Assembly: GCF_028069655.1 (NCBI RefSeq)
Contig: NZ_JAMCOS010000001.1
Location: 3,564,001-3,628,000, forward strand
Origin: Acidovorax sp. NCPPB 4044
Lineage (GTDB): Bacteria; Pseudomonadota; Gammaproteobacteria; Burkholderiales; Burkholderiaceae_C
Length of the DNA stretch: 64,000 nucleotides
Reading direction: 5' to 3'
How positions within the stretch are numbered: the first letter of the stretch is position 1; every line of letters begins with the position of its first letter. This document shows positions 63,285-64,000 of this stretch, piece by piece. The notes below the pieces were generated by a model. It saw only the letters and a list, made by a program, of their open reading frames with translations, ran no database searches and was not told the origin of the DNA. The position numbers were made by a program, and so were the translations under genes.

Positions 63285-64000
63285 CGATTTTTCCAATGCA
63301 GGATTTTCGGATCGCGTTGTCGCAGTAGCTTGGAACTCCACGCAGAGCATTTCGTGGCCAGCATATGCTGGTCTTATTTTTGACATCACCCGGCTCATCC
63401 ACTCCATTGCTACCGCCGCGTTTCGGGGCACACCGTTGGAGTGCAAATGTCGGCTGAAAAGACCAAGACCTCGCCCGAGGTGAACCAGCCCCGAGTTCCA
63501 TGACAGCCGCCGAGGCGGCAAACAAACGAGTGCGTCGCACTGGCATCGCGATGGCGAAGTCCAGAAGCACGCCAGCCGCAGTGCGCGACGAGTTGCGTCT
63601 GACGGCCAACAGCAACCACCACCCGGGCGCACGCGGCATCCGACCCAACGCGTGCTGGTTGACTTCAAGGGACGGCTCTACACATTCCTACACCGTCTCG
63701 GATGCCAACACAGTGGCCATTGCTCACGCGTCCGAGGTCGTCACCGATACACGCCAGTGGGCCTGTCGGCTGGCCTCGCAACTCACCGGCCGGGGCATCG
63801 GCTGTGCGTGAGGCAGTAGTTCGGGCTGTGCACAGCATAGCTCTGCGATGCCAAGGGCTGCTCCATTGAAGTCGCGCCGATCATCAGGTCAGGTGCAGGC
63901 CGTTCAACTTACAGACAGCGCCCAGAGCCGCGAGACGATATGCCAGACGGCCGCGCCGTTCTCAAACTGAACTCAGCCTTTACATAAATTTAAATAAGAA
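63285..64000. other. Region with no supported gene
   Basis: About 716 bases with mixed composition, ending in an A+T-rich stretch (ACATAAATTTAAATAAGAA). A reading frame at 63500-63811 on the plus strand (103 residues) contains no motif I recognise and lacks a convincing ribosome binding site. It may be a broken gene or mobile-element remnant, but no inverted repeats or transposase motifs are visible. Confidence 0.5.

Noticed and set aside
63500..63811. Possible 103-residue gene at the window end
   Set aside because: No ribosome binding site, no recognisable motif and odd composition; kept only as part of the unassigned region.

Overview
The window is G+C-rich DNA (about two-thirds G+C by eye) from a betaproteobacterium. 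Gene order and protein types point to the family Comamonadaceae, and Acidovorax is my best guess; this rests on remembered gene content, not on a search. Supporting signs are the aa3-type cytochrome oxidase assembly cluster with its typical small proteins (DUF2970, DUF2909, a 36-residue assembly protein), the coaD-rsmD-M16-M16/ftsY block, and short dispersed palindromic repeats of a kind I associate with this family. I saw no rRNA, tRNA, CRISPR array or intact insertion sequence.

Layout. 1-12,400 is housekeeping: a QueD/PTPS-family protein, a tautomerase-family isomerase, a fused pabB-pabC folate gene, a lone SWIM zinc-finger protein, nadA and nadC, panB and panC, gpsA, secB, grxC, a rhodanese and gpmA. 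12,500-20,900 holds ctpA, a MoeB/ThiF enzyme, three two-component proteins (a lone receiver, a LuxR-type regulator and a divergent CHASE3 kinase), then stress-type genes (DUF1328, DUF883, ferritin-like, BON lipoprotein) and a zinc metallopeptidase. 21,000-31,700 holds coaD, rsmD, an M16 peptidase pair, divergent ftsY, a hemerythrin, rpoH, a Bug/TctC binding protein, a small Rossmann protein and an FNR-type oxygen regulator. The rpoH upstream region carries what reads as a sigma-E promoter overlapped by a CIRCE operator. 31,800-41,500, almost all on the minus strand, is the cytochrome c oxidase structural and assembly cluster (ctaC, ctaD, small assembly protein, ctaG, DUF2970, ctaE, SURF1, a CxxxC membrane protein, ctaA, ctaB, SCO). 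42,100-50,200 holds a BioC-like methyltransferase, comF, trmL, a LysR regulator, a DUF4148 protein, a MaoC hydratase, an orphan ParA, a LysE exporter and a KefC-type antiporter.

50,261-61,504 is the most interesting unit: five genes on the plus strand, four of them joined by 4-base start/stop overlaps. They encode a 1392-residue WGR-DUF4132 protein, a MoxR-type AAA ATPase, a DUF5682 protein, a VWA (MIDAS) protein and a protein with two SWIM zinc fingers. The set matches the poorly characterised E. coli yehI-yehL-yehM-yehP-yehQ genes. From 61,505 the base composition becomes visibly more A+T-rich. A glycine-rich membrane-active protein followed by a small three-helix membrane protein looks like an effector/immunity pair, and the last 0.7 kb has no gene I can support.

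Two scattered signals stand out. One is a five-copy repeat: a TTGCTAT-N7-ATAGCAA hairpin followed by a conserved tail, always in the same orientation relative to the gene it follows. In three copies it abuts the stop codon; in one it lies inside the DUF5682 reading frame. The other is an FNR-type box upstream of the small Rossmann gene that sits next to the FNR-like regulator.
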